Part shown: piece after piece, positions 27,412-35,220 of the stretch
Layout: every line of letters begins with the position of its first letter
Numbering within the stretch: position 1 is the stretch's first letter
DNA from: Rhodoferax sp.
Lineage (GTDB): Bacteria; Pseudomonadota; Gammaproteobacteria; Burkholderiales; Burkholderiaceae_C
Reading direction: 5' to 3'
DNA: 64,000 nucleotides
NCBI RefSeq assembly: GCF_012927445.1
Contig: NZ_JABBPD010000007.1
Coordinates: forward strand, 744,001-808,000
Made by a program: the position numbers and the translations under genes
Notes under the pieces: model-generated
What the model was told of the DNA's origin: nothing
Database searches by the model: none
Seen by the model: the letters and a program-made list of their open reading frames with translations, nothing else

Positions 27412-27759
27412 CTAGCGGATGCCGCGGATGTAGCGATGCGGGCTGGCTTCGTCGGGGCTCAGGTCCGGGCTTGGGGTCGACGCCCGCGGTGCGGTCAGGG
27501 GCTCCGCAACCGGACCGCTGCGTTGGGTCAGGCCAGCGCGCATCGGGTGGGTCTCGGCCATCGCGCTCTCCAGTTTGCTGGCCCATTCGGCCAGATCGGC
27601 ATGGCCATCCTCCGTCGCTTTGGCGCGGGCAAAACGCACGATCTCCGTGGCGTACTCGGCGTTGCTGGCCAGCCACTCGGTGTCGGTGACGCGGCCGGAT
27701 TTGCGGCGCAGCAGCACATGCAAATGGGCGGCGATGGCGAGTTTTTCACTGTTCAGCAT
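27412..27759 (-). CDS. Uncharacterised protein downstream of amtB
   Basis: A 115-residue protein I do not recognise. Residues 1-75 look like a compact helical domain (MLNSEKLAIAAHLHVLLRRK, then TEWLASNAEYATEIVRFAR); the C-terminal 40 residues are Pro/Ser/Thr-rich and probably disordered. No signal peptide or membrane segment. A good AGGAG precedes the ATG, and it starts 12 nt after the amtB stop, so it is likely co-transcribed with amtB under nitrogen control. Confidence 0.65.
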   Translation of the reverse strand: MLNSEKLAIAAHLHVLLRRKSGRVTDTEWLASNAEYATEIVRFARAKATEDGHADLAEWASKLESAMAETHPMRAGLTQRSGPVAEPLTAPRASTPSPDLSPDEASPHRYIRGIR

Positions 27760-27771
27760 GCGCGTCTCCTG

Positions 27772-29088
27772 TCAGGAACCCATGTGTTCACGGTGCTGGG
27801 TGATGTCCAGGCCGGTGATCTCGGATTGCTCATCAACGCGCAGACCAACCAGCAGCTGGGTCAGCCACAGCAGCAGGGCGCTCATGACGGCGCTGTACAG
27901 CATCACCGCGCCCACGCCCACCAATTGGGTTACGACGCTGCCGCTGGCGCCCGAGATGGCCTTGCTTGCCAACAGTCCGGTCATGAGCGAGCCGACGATG
28001 CCGCCAATGCCATGCACGCCGAAGACGTCGAGCGAGTCATCGGTGTTGAGCAACCGCTTCAGGCCCGTGGCGCCCCAGTAACAGGCCAGCCCGGCCACTG
28101 CCCCAATCAGCACCGCAGAGCCAGGCGTCACAAAGCCGGCCGCCGGTGTGATGGCCACCAGCCCGGCCACCAGTCCTGAGCACAAGCCCAGCAGAGAAGG
28201 GCGCTTGCGCACGATCCACTCGCCCAGCATCCAGGTCATGGCGCCTGCGGCGGCCGCGATGTGCGTCACCGCCATCGCCAACCCGGCGCGGCCATCTGCC
28301 GCGACCGAGGAGCCGGCATTGAAGCCAAACCAGCCGACCCACAACAGGCCCGCGCCCGCCATGGTCAAGCCGAGGTTGAACGGCTCGAAGGGTTCGCGGC
28401 CGTATCCCCGGCGCGGCCCGAGAAACCAGGCGCACACCAGCCCGGACACGCCGGCGTTGATGTGCACCACCGAGCCACCGGCAAAGTCCAGCACCCCCAT
28501 CTTGTTCAGCCAGCCACCCGGCTCCCACACCCAGTGTGCGATCGGCGCGTACACCAGCAGCGACCACAGGCCGATGAACCACAGCAGCGCAGAAAAACGC
28601 ATGCGTTCCACCAACGCCCCCACGATCAAGGCGCCGGTGATGATGGCAAAAGTGAGCTGGAACATGGCGTAGACCGACTCCGGCACGTTCGGCGCCACAT
28701 GGCTGACCGCCACCTGGCCGGCGTCCTTGAGGTAGTCTAGCCCGCTAAACCACAGCCGCCCGCTGCCGCCCAGCCATTCATTGCCGGGCGTGAAGGCGAT
28801 GGAGTAACCCACTGCAAACCACAACAGGCTGATCAGCGCGGCAACGGCGACCACGCTGGCCAGGGTGTTGATCACGCTTTTTTTGCGCACCATGCCGCCG
28901 TAAAACAGGGCAATCCCCGGCAGGGTCATCAGCAGCACGAGGGCGGTTGAGGTCATCATCCAGGCGGTGTCTGCCGCATTGAGGCTGCTTTGTGCCACGA
29001 GTGCAGGCTGCACAGGGGCTTGTGCCCACGCGGCCAAGCTTGAGCATGAAGCCGCGGCCAGAAGCCATTTCCGTCCAATTAAGTGCAT
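27772..29088 (-). CDS. amtB: Ammonium transporter AmtB
   Basis: A 438-residue ammonium channel of the Amt/Rh family. A cleavable signal peptide (RKWLLAAASCSSLAAWAQA) is followed by eleven hydrophobic segments with the family marks TALVLLMTLPGIALFYGGMVR, FAGGSVVHINAGVSGLVCAW and DVFGVHGIGGIVGS, which carry the conserved pore histidines. I choose 29088 because AGGGA lies 6 nt upstream and the longer frame starts (29139, 29121) lie within or beyond the sigma-54 promoter. The usual partner glnK (PII) is not adjacent. Confidence 0.93.
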   Translation of the reverse strand: MHLIGRKWLLAAASCSSLAAWAQAPVQPALVAQSSLNAADTAWMMTSTALVLLMTLPGIALFYGGMVRKKSVINTLASVVAVAALISLLWFAVGYSIAFTPGNEWLGGSGRLWFSGLDYLKDAGQVAVSHVAPNVPESVYAMFQLTFAIITGALIVGALVERMRFSALLWFIGLWSLLVYAPIAHWVWEPGGWLNKMGVLDFAGGSVVHINAGVSGLVCAWFLGPRRGYGREPFEPFNLGLTMAGAGLLWVGWFGFNAGSSVAADGRAGLAMAVTHIAAAAGAMTWMLGEWIVRKRPSLLGLCSGLVAGLVAITPAAGFVTPGSAVLIGAVAGLACYWGATGLKRLLNTDDSLDVFGVHGIGGIVGSLMTGLLASKAISGASGSVVTQLVGVGAVMLYSAVMSALLLWLTQLLVGLRVDEQSEITGLDITQHREHMGS

Positions 29089-29122
29089 GTAGTCCCTATT
29101 TGCCATTGATTGAGTGGGGCTT

Positions 29123-29138
29123 TGCATAAGCCGTGCCA
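29123..29138 (-). promoter_or_regulatory. Sigma-54 promoter of amtB
   Basis: The minus strand reads TGGCACGGCTTATGCA, one mismatch from TGGCACG-N4-TTGCA with correct GG/GC spacing. The expected start of transcription, about 12 nt downstream, leaves a 5' leader of roughly 25 nt to the amtB ATG. This indicates RpoN and probably NtrC control; no clear NtrC dyad was found. Confidence 0.75.
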
Positions 29139-29282
29139 ATCTCTCGCCTGATCACTGGCGGCGGGTCTAAATAGGATTTTTCAATCGTTTGTATTTAATC
29201 AATTAACCCAAAAGAGGGCTGAGGTGCAATAAGATTCTCTTTCGCTCCTTCATCAACCCAATCTACTCAAAGGAACCCAACA

Positions 29283-29846
29283 ATGTCTCTGATCAATACC
29301 GAAGTCGTACCGTTCAAGAACGAAGCTTTCCACAACGGCAAGTTCGTCACTGTGACCAACGAAAGCCTCAAGGGCAAGTGGAACGTGTTCATTTTCATGC
29401 CCGCAGCGTTCACCTTCAACTGCCCGACCGAAGTGGAAGACGCCGCTGACAACTATGCCGAGTTTCAGAAGGCCGGTGCTGAGGTCTATATCGTGACGAC
29501 CGACACCCACTTCTCGCACAAAGTGTGGCACGAGACATCCCCTGCGGTTGGCAAGGCCAAGTTCCCCCTGATCGGTGACCCCACCCACAAGCTGACCCGC
29601 GCTTTTGACGTGCATATCGAAGAAGAAGGCTTGGCACTGCGTGGCACCTTCATCATCGACCCCAATGGCATGATCAAGACCCTGGAGATCCACTCCAACG
29701 AGATCGCCCGTGACGTCAAGGAAACCCTGCGCAAGCTGAAGGCCGCCCAGTACACTGCCGCCCACCCCGGCCAGGTCTGCCCCGCCAAATGGACCGAAGG
29801 CGCCAAGACCATCACGCCTTCGCTGGACCTGGTCGGCAAGATCTAA
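29283..29846 (+). CDS. ahpC: Alkyl hydroperoxide reductase subunit C (peroxiredoxin)
   Basis: AhpC reduces H2O2, organic peroxides and peroxynitrite in the cytoplasm. The product is 187 residues like E. coli AhpC. Peroxidatic Cys47 lies in AAFTFNCPTEVED and resolving Cys166 in HPGQVCPAKW, with the C-terminal tail TITPSLDLVGKI typical of the robust AhpC form. CAAAGGAA precedes the ATG. It is followed by a terminator and a separately led ahpF, so the two are probably partly uncoupled. Confidence 0.97.
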   Translation: MSLINTEVVPFKNEAFHNGKFVTVTNESLKGKWNVFIFMPAAFTFNCPTEVEDAADNYAEFQKAGAEVYIVTTDTHFSHKVWHETSPAVGKAKFPLIGDPTHKLTRAFDVHIEEEGLALRGTFIIDPNGMIKTLEIHSNEIARDVKETLRKLKAAQYTAAHPGQVCPAKWTEGAKTITPSLDLVGKI

Positions 29847-29850
29847 AGAA

Positions 29851-29934
29851 GTGGCCCCCACGGGCGCTCACTGCGTGTAGCTTCCTGCCCCCGAGGGGGC
29901 CGCGTTTCGCCTTGGGGCGGCCCGGCGGCGAAAC
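29851..29934. repeat. GC-rich palindromic intergenic element
   Basis: An 84-nt block between ahpC and ahpF, far richer in G+C than its surroundings, with nested inverted repeats: GCCCCC/GGGGGC at 29887-29900, and CTTGGGGCGGCCCGG. I recall similar GTGGCCCCCAC...GGGGCGGCCCGGCGG blocks scattered in Comamonadaceae intergenic DNA. Only one copy is in this window, so repeat status rests on memory. Confidence 0.5.
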
Positions 29935-29953
29935 AGGTTGCTACTCGTAACTG

Positions 29954-29999
29954 GCCGGACAGCGTCAGGGTGCCCAGCGCCTTGCCGTCCGGCTTTTTT
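29954..29999 (+). terminator. Terminator after ahpC
   Basis: GCCGGAC (29954-29960) pairs with GTCCGGC (29987-29993), directly followed by six T residues (29994-29999). The 26-nt loop contains further GC-rich pairing. This should end most ahpC transcripts before ahpF. Confidence 0.75.
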
Positions 30000-30005
30000 A
30001 TACGC

Positions 30006-30060
30006 AAAAACAGGCTGTAGCCTGCGTAGAATCTGCGCAGGTAGCTATCAAATTAGTAGT
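30006..30060 (-). repeat. Dispersed repeat, copy 4 (ahpF leader)
   Basis: A 55-bp copy in minus orientation, beginning ACTACTAATTTGATAGC, with a diverged right end (GGCTACAGCCTGTTTTT). It ends 13 nt before the ahpF start, so it forms most of the ahpF 5' leader. Confidence 0.8.
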
Positions 30061-30073
30061 AAAGGACGCCATC

Positions 30074-31642
30074 ATGCTCGACGACACCCTCAAGACCCAG
30101 CTTGCAGCCTACCTGGAACGCGTGACGTTGCCGATCGAGATAGTGGCTTCCCTGGGGGATGACAGCAACTCGGTTGAGATGCGCGAGTTGCTGGAGACCA
30201 TCCAGGCACTGCGCAGTGACAAGATCACCCTGAAGACCGACGGCACGGACGCGCGCAAGCCTTCGTTCAGCCTGAACCGCCTCGGCGCCAACATGAGTCT
30301 GCGCTTTGCCGCGATTCCTCTCGGCCATGAGTTCACCTCGCTGGTGCTGGCCCTGCTCTGGGTCGGTGGTCATCCGCCCAAGGTCGAACCGGATGTGATC
30401 GAACAAATTAAAAATCTCGAAGGCGATTTCAACTTCGAGGTTTACGTGTCCCTGAGCTGCCACAACTGCCCGGACGTGGTGCAGGCGCTCAACCTGATGG
30501 CGGTGCTCAACCCCAAAGTCAAGGTTGTCACCATTGATGGCGGCCTGTACCAGGACGAAGTCAACCAGCGCCAGATCATGGCCGTGCCCACCATTTTTCT
30601 CAATGGCGAGGTGTTTGGTTCGGGCCGCATGGAGATCGAAGAGATCATCGGCAAGCTCGACACCGGTGCTGCGGCCCGCGACGCGACCAAGCTCAGCGCC
30701 AAAGCGCCGTATGACGTGTTGATCGTTGGCGGTGGTCCGGCTGGCGCCGCCGCTGCCGTGTACGCCGCGCGCAAGGGCATCCGCACCGGCGTGGCGGCCG
30801 AGCGCTTTGGCGGGCAGGTCAATGACACCTTGGGAATCGAGAATTTCATCTCGGTGCTGGAAACGGATGGCCCCAAGTTTGCGGCGGCGCTGGAAGCCCA
30901 TGTCCGCTCCTACGACGTGGACATCATGAACCTGCAACGGGCCGACAAATTGATCCCCGCGACGCAGCCCGGTGGCCTGATCGAAGTACAACTGGCCAAT
31001 GGCGGCTCACTCAAGAGCAAGACCGTCATCCTGTCCACCGGTGCGCGCTGGCGCAACGTCAATGTGCCGGGCGAGCAGCAGTACAAAAACCACGGCGTCG
31101 CTTACTGCCCGCACTGTGATGGCCCACTGTTCAAGGGCAAGCGCGTGGCGGTAATTGGCGGCGGCAACTCCGGCGTGGAAGCGGCGATTGACTTGGCCGG
31201 TCTGGTGGCGCATGTCACGCTGATTGAATTTGATACCCAGCTGCGCGCCGATGCCGTGCTGGTGAACAAGCTCAAGAGCCTGCCCAATGTGAGCATCCAC
31301 ACCCACGCGCTCACGACTGAAATCACCGGTGACGGCCAAAAGGTCAATGGCCTGAGCTACACCGACCGCGCCACGAACGAGGCGCACCACATCGAGCTCG
31401 AAGGTGTGTTTGTGCAAATCGGCCTGGTGCCCAACACCGAGTGGCTGAAAGGCACGCTGGAGCTCAGCAAGCATGGCGAGATCGTGGTGGATGCGCGCGG
31501 CCAGACTTCGCTGCCCGGCGTTTTTGCCGCTGGCGACGTCACCACCGTGCCGTTCAAACAGATCATCATCGCCGCGGGCGACGGGGCCAAGGCGGCGCTC
31601 GGCGCTTTTGATCACCTGATCCGCGCCGTGGTGCCGGCTTAG
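30074..31642 (+). CDS. ahpF: Alkyl hydroperoxide reductase subunit F
   Basis: AhpF is the NADH-dependent flavoprotein that re-reduces AhpC. The 522 residues show the N-terminal tandem thioredoxin-like domain with Cys129 and Cys132 (SLSCHNCPD), a FAD site ([21 protein letters not shown], from about residue 215), the thioredoxin-reductase-type CPHC at Cys345 and Cys348, an NAD site ([19 protein letters not shown]) and [15 protein letters not shown]. The N-terminal and CPHC cysteines match E. coli numbering. The stop codon overlaps the convergent chemoreceptor gene by 3 nt. Confidence 0.97.
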   Translation: MLDDTLKTQLAAYLERVTLPIEIVASLGDDSNSVEMRELLETIQALRSDKITLKTDGTDARKPSFSLNRLGANMSLRFAAIPLGHEFTSLVLALLWVGGHPPKVEPDVIEQIKNLEGDFNFEVYVSLSCHNCPDVVQALNLMAVLNPKVKVVTIDGGLYQDEVNQRQIMAVPTIFLNGEVFGSGRMEIEEIIGKLDTGAAARDATKLSAKAPYDVLIVGGGPAGAAAAVYAARKGIRTGVAAERFGGQVNDTLGIENFISVLETDGPKFAAALEAHVRSYDVDIMNLQRADKLIPATQPGGLIEVQLANGGSLKSKTVILSTGARWRNVNVPGEQQYKNHGVAYCPHCDGPLFKGKRVAVIGGGNSGVEAAIDLAGLVAHVTLIEFDTQLRADAVLVNKLKSLPNVSIHTHALTTEITGDGQKVNGLSYTDRATNEAHHIELEGVFVQIGLVPNTEWLKGTLELSKHGEIVVDARGQTSLPGVFAAGDVTTVPFKQIIIAAGDGAKAALGAFDHLIRAVVPA

Positions 31643-33315
31643 CTTCGGGTCTGTTTGCCTGGCAGCCGTGGCACGGCGGGGCGCGGCAGTTTCATCTCCC
31701 GGCGCAGTGCCACCGCGTCCGGCGTGTCCACGGCATCATGGCGGCTCAGGCGGAACACGCGCATCGCATCGGAGACGCCGCGAGACTGCAGTTCCAGCGC
31801 CGTCGCCGAGGTGGAGAGTTCGTTCACCAGGGTGGTGTTTTGCTGCGTCAGGCCCTCAATGTGCGTCAGCGCCTCATTGATCTGCGCGATGCCCCGGCTT
31901 TGCTCGGCGGTCGCGGTGTGAATGTCGGCAATGAGCGAGCTCACCTCCCGTGCCGTTCCCACCGCCTCGTCCATGGTGATGCGGGCATCGTCGGTCAGGC
32001 GGGTGCCGGCCGCAACCTTGGCGGCCGAATCCAGAATCAGTTGTTTGATTTCCTTGGCGGCCGCGGCCGAGCGACCCGCCAGGCTGCGCACCTCAGACGC
32101 CACGACCGCAAAGCCGCGCCCCTGCTCACCAGCGCGCGCCGCTTCCACCGCCGCATTCAGGGCGAGGATGTTGGTCTGGAAAGCGATGCCTTCTATCACT
32201 TGAATGATCTCACCAATACGGTGCGACGATTCACTGATCGCCTGCATGGTTTGCGTCACCGCATGCACCGCCACGCCACTGCGCTCGGTAACTTGTGCCG
32301 CCTGCGTCGCAAGCTGGGCCGCCTGCCGTGCCGCCTCGGCAGTCTGTCCTACCGTGCCGGTGATCTGCGCCGTTGACGCGGCAGATTGCTCCAGGCTGGC
32401 GGCCTGCGCCGTGGTGCGCTCGGCCAGGTCTTGGCTGCCCACGGTAATGCGGCTGGTGGCATTGCCCATGCGATCCACTTCGGTACGCGCGTCACTCACG
32501 ATGGAGCGGATGTTGACGTTGAGTTGATTGAGCGCCCGTTCCAGGCGGCCCAGCAGCCCGCTGTGCTGGCTGTCCAGTCTTTTGGTGAGATCGCCCGCCG
32601 CCATGCGGTTGGCAAAATCCAGCAGTCGCTGCAGCGGCTGGGTCGTGATCGCGCGCAGGCGCCAGGCCCCGAGCAGGCACGCGGCCAACATCACGGCCAT
32701 GGCACTGGCAAACGTTGTCAGCGACAGCGCCGGCAGACCGCCTGCGGCCAGGATGCCGGCGGCGATGCCCACCGTGCCCATCAACACGGCCAAGGTGGTG
32801 ATCTGGGCATTGACACCCGGATACAGCGTGCGGCTGATGCGCCCGCGCCAGGTGTGTTGCTGCAGTGCGCCGTGTTGCAGTCGGTGCACCAGCACCCCGT
32901 TCTGCTGCTCGGCACGCATCGTGGCAAACAAGGCCTCGAATGCTTGAATCTGTTCCCGCGTGGGCTCGGTGCGCACCGACAGGTAGGCCACCGTCTTTTC
33001 GCCGTCCATCACGGGTGTGACGTTGGCCACCACCCAGTAGTGGTCGCCGTTCTTGCGGCGGTTTTTCACCACCCCGGTCCAGGGCATGCCTTGGCCCAGG
33101 GTGTCCCACAGGTCGCGGAAGGCTTCGGCGGGTACGTCCGGGTGGCGCACCAGGTTGTGCGGCTGCCCCAGCAGTTCTTCTTTGCTAAAGCCGCTGAGTT
33201 CGATGAAGACCTCGTTGCAATGGGTGATACGCCCTTTCAGGTCGGTGGTCGAGACCACCGTTTGACCCGAGGGGTAGGGGTATTCATGTTGAGTAACTGG
33301 TAAATTAGTGCGCAC
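31639..33315 (-). CDS. Aer-like methyl-accepting chemotaxis protein (PAS sensor)
   Basis: A 558-residue chemoreceptor. Residues about 15-120 are a PAS domain ([31 protein letters not shown] region), like the FAD-binding redox sensor of Aer. Two hydrophobic segments (about 165-215) anchor it with no periplasmic domain. A HAMP-like region (about 215-270) leads to the signalling domain, whose tip is [20 protein letters not shown] followed by [20 protein letters not shown]. Start is GTG with no good Shine-Dalgarno. It fits energy taxis, but cheA/cheW are outside the window. Confidence 0.88.
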   Translation of the reverse strand: MRTNLPVTQHEYPYPSGQTVVSTTDLKGRITHCNEVFIELSGFSKEELLGQPHNLVRHPDVPAEAFRDLWDTLGQGMPWTGVVKNRRKNGDHYWVVANVTPVMDGEKTVAYLSVRTEPTREQIQAFEALFATMRAEQQNGVLVHRLQHGALQQHTWRGRISRTLYPGVNAQITTLAVLMGTVGIAAGILAAGGLPALSLTTFASAMAVMLAACLLGAWRLRAITTQPLQRLLDFANRMAAGDLTKRLDSQHSGLLGRLERALNQLNVNIRSIVSDARTEVDRMGNATSRITVGSQDLAERTTAQAASLEQSAASTAQITGTVGQTAEAARQAAQLATQAAQVTERSGVAVHAVTQTMQAISESSHRIGEIIQVIEGIAFQTNILALNAAVEAARAGEQGRGFAVVASEVRSLAGRSAAAAKEIKQLILDSAAKVAAGTRLTDDARITMDEAVGTAREVSSLIADIHTATAEQSRGIAQINEALTHIEGLTQQNTTLVNELSTSATALELQSRGVSDAMRVFRLSRHDAVDTPDAVALRREMKLPRPAVPRLPGKQTRS

Positions 33316-33539
33316 AGAACAGGCTTTTTTTGACCGGCATGTCTCCCTTTGACGAGAGCCCGGTATTCCAACGACGGATAAATTGTGCAGATTAGAGGCA
33401 TCCCTGCGTCTATGCGCGGGGTATGCAAATAATGTCTCTTGCTCAATTCGCTTGATATTTTTTTGTTCTATTTTACTGAGTGCGTCGCCATCATCCCAGT
33501 TGGCACGCTGTTCGGCCCAAGCCCGGGATCTTGTCCAGC

Positions 33540-34208
33540 TCAGACGTTGGTAATCCAGCTTGCATGCTCCGGATGTTCCATGTGCGGCAGCGTGTTGTAA
33601 GTGATCAAGCTGTGGCGCTTCGGGTTGAACGAAAACTCGGTGACGGCGCTGTTGCGGATGCGCATATTGAGCTCAATCGTGATCTCGGGCGTGGTGCCCA
33701 GCACATGACCGACGGCGGTGGCAATCGGCCCGCCGCTGGAAACGAGCAGCACATTGCCGGTGCAGTTTTTGCGGATATGGTCCAGCGCGCTGGTGACCCC
33801 TAACTGGAACTCGTGCCAACTGGGCATACCTTTGGGGCTGACCACGCCATTCATCCATTGCGTCAGGCCGTCGCGCAGCAGCCGAAAGTGGTGGCGGTAC
33901 AACTCGGGCGTGTCGGGTTTTTCGAGTGGGTGCGGATGAATGGCCGCAATCACGGCCGCGCTGTCGTATTCGTTCAGACCCGGCCAGAGCAGTGCCGCCT
34001 TCTCGAATCCGGCGCCCTGGCTGATGCCGGCGTAGGTCTGCTGCTGGCGGCGCAAGCTGCCGGTCAGCACGGCATCAAACGTAACCCCTTTCTGGCGAAA
34101 ATACTCGCCCAGCCGCACGCTTTGCTGCTGGCCCAGCGCGCTCAGGTTGTCGTAGTCTTCGGCGCCAAATGAAGCCTGGCCATGGCGTACAAGGTAGAGG
34201 GTTCCCAT
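33540..34208 (-). CDS. Histidine phosphatase family protein (atypical)
   Basis: A 222-residue protein of the phosphoglycerate-mutase-like fold. The phospho-accepting histidine is present in LYLVRHGQAS (Arg8, His9, Gly10), as are the arginine in TGSLRRQQQT and the acid in GLNEYD. The second catalytic histidine, normally VSHG, is replaced: the sequence reads LLVSSGGPIATAV. It may therefore act slowly, on a special substrate, or not as a phosphatase. It lies next to a PhzF/aminotransferase pair, separated by a dispersed repeat copy. Confidence 0.8.
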   Translation of the reverse strand: MGTLYLVRHGQASFGAEDYDNLSALGQQQSVRLGEYFRQKGVTFDAVLTGSLRRQQQTYAGISQGAGFEKAALLWPGLNEYDSAAVIAAIHPHPLEKPDTPELYRHHFRLLRDGLTQWMNGVVSPKGMPSWHEFQLGVTSALDHIRKNCTGNVLLVSSGGPIATAVGHVLGTTPEITIELNMRIRNSAVTEFSFNPKRHSLITYNTLPHMEHPEHASWITNV

Positions 34209-34224
34209 GCGGATAATTTAAGCT

Positions 34225-34278
34225 AAATAGAACGCTAGCCCTTGTCACGTGTGCGACGTCAGCTATAAATACTGTAGC
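34225..34278 (-). repeat. Dispersed repeat, copy 5 (intergenic)
   Basis: A 54-bp copy in minus orientation, beginning GCTACAGTATTTATAGC and containing GGGCTAGCG. It fills almost all of the 73-nt gap between the PhzF gene and the histidine-phosphatase-fold gene. Confidence 0.85.
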
Positions 34279-34281
34279 GGT

Positions 34282-35220
34282 TTAGAGATTCACGCGGCCG
34301 TCGATGCAGGTGGTGGCGTCGCCGCCGACCCACACCTGGCCAGCCGTGTCTTGCGCAAGATGCACGCGCCCGGCGCGGCCCAGGCAAGTACCTTGCGAGG
34401 CCACATAAGCGCTGGGTGCATGGCCGTCCGCGATCAGCCACTGGGCCAGACTGGCGTTGAAGCTGCCGGTGACGGGGTCTTCCTGGATGCCCACCGGGGC
34501 GGCAAAGGCCCGCACTTCAAACTCGGTCGAGGCCGCCAAGGCGAGGGCCAGTTCGGTGGAGCGCGGTCCGAAGGCGCGCGCCTCGCGATTCGAGCGTGCT
34601 ATTAAATTGGTAGCTACTGGCGCAGGTTCGACGGCGGCTACCCCCACTTTTTGTCCAATATGTTGGAGCGCCAGATGATCCGGAGTCAGTTGCAGCACGG
34701 TTTCGGTGCTGTCCAGCAGCAGGCCGAGCCAGACCGGGCCGTTGTCCAGCAGTTGGGCGGCCAGGATCTGAGGGGGCTGGAGCCCGAGCGCCGCGGTCAC
34801 TTGGGCCAGCAGAGCCGGGCTGGGGCTGCTGCGTTGGAGCGGCGGTGCGGCGAAGGCCAGCCGCGCGCCGTCGCGGCGAATCCTGACCAGGCCGCCGGCG
34901 CATTCCTGGATGAATTCATCTTTGGCGTGGTGCGCGCCGCCCGCTTCGAGCCAGGCATGGCAGCTGCCTAAAGTGGGATGGCCCGCGAACGGCAGCTCCG
35001 CCGCGGGGGTGAAGATGCGCACGCGGTAGTCGGCGCCGGCGGCGGCCCCCGCTGGACTGGGTGGCAGTAAAAAAGTGGTTTCTGACAGGTTGGTCCAGTG
35101 CGCGAAATGTTGCATCTGCTCGCTGGACAGGTCCGTGCCGTCCAGCACCACGGCCAGCGGATTGCCGAGATAGGGCACGGCGCTGAAGACGTCAATCTGT
35201 TTGAAGGGGCGTGTTTTCAT
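34282..35220 (-). CDS. PhzF family isomerase/epimerase-like protein
   Basis: A 312-residue protein of the PhzF/diaminopimelate-epimerase fold. Marks are FKQIDVFSAVPYLGNPLAVV at the N-terminus, the catalytic glutamate in NLSETTFLL (Glu47), FTPAAELPFAGHPTLGS, and DPVTGSFNASLAQWL in the second half. The ATG at 35220 overlaps the stop of the upstream aminotransferase gene (ATGA), implying translational coupling; the frame is open upstream only as an overlap. About 18 residues (GVAAVEPAPVATNLIARS) are encoded by a dispersed repeat copy. The substrate is unknown. Confidence 0.85.
   Translation of the reverse strand: MKTRPFKQIDVFSAVPYLGNPLAVVLDGTDLSSEQMQHFAHWTNLSETTFLLPPSPAGAAAGADYRVRIFTPAAELPFAGHPTLGSCHAWLEAGGAHHAKDEFIQECAGGLVRIRRDGARLAFAAPPLQRSSPSPALLAQVTAALGLQPPQILAAQLLDNGPVWLGLLLDSTETVLQLTPDHLALQHIGQKVGVAAVEPAPVATNLIARSNREARAFGPRSTELALALAASTEFEVRAFAAPVGIQEDPVTGSFNASLAQWLIADGHAPSAYVASQGTCLGRAGRVHLAQDTAGQVWVGGDATTCIDGRVNL
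34598..34652 (+). repeat. Dispersed repeat, copy 6 (inside the PhzF gene, antisense)
   Basis: On the plus strand it begins GCTATTAAATTGGTAGC and includes CGACGGCGGCTA and CTTTTTG. It is antisense to the PhzF gene, which reads through it without a stop and gains a non-hydrophobic insert. Confidence 0.75.

Noticed and set aside
29139..29225. NtrC binding site upstream of the amtB promoter
   Set aside because: Only a GCACC half site is visible; no proper dyad was found.
33316..33480. Sigma-28 promoter for the Aer-like receptor
   Set aside because: Candidate -35-like and -10-like elements have the wrong spacing.
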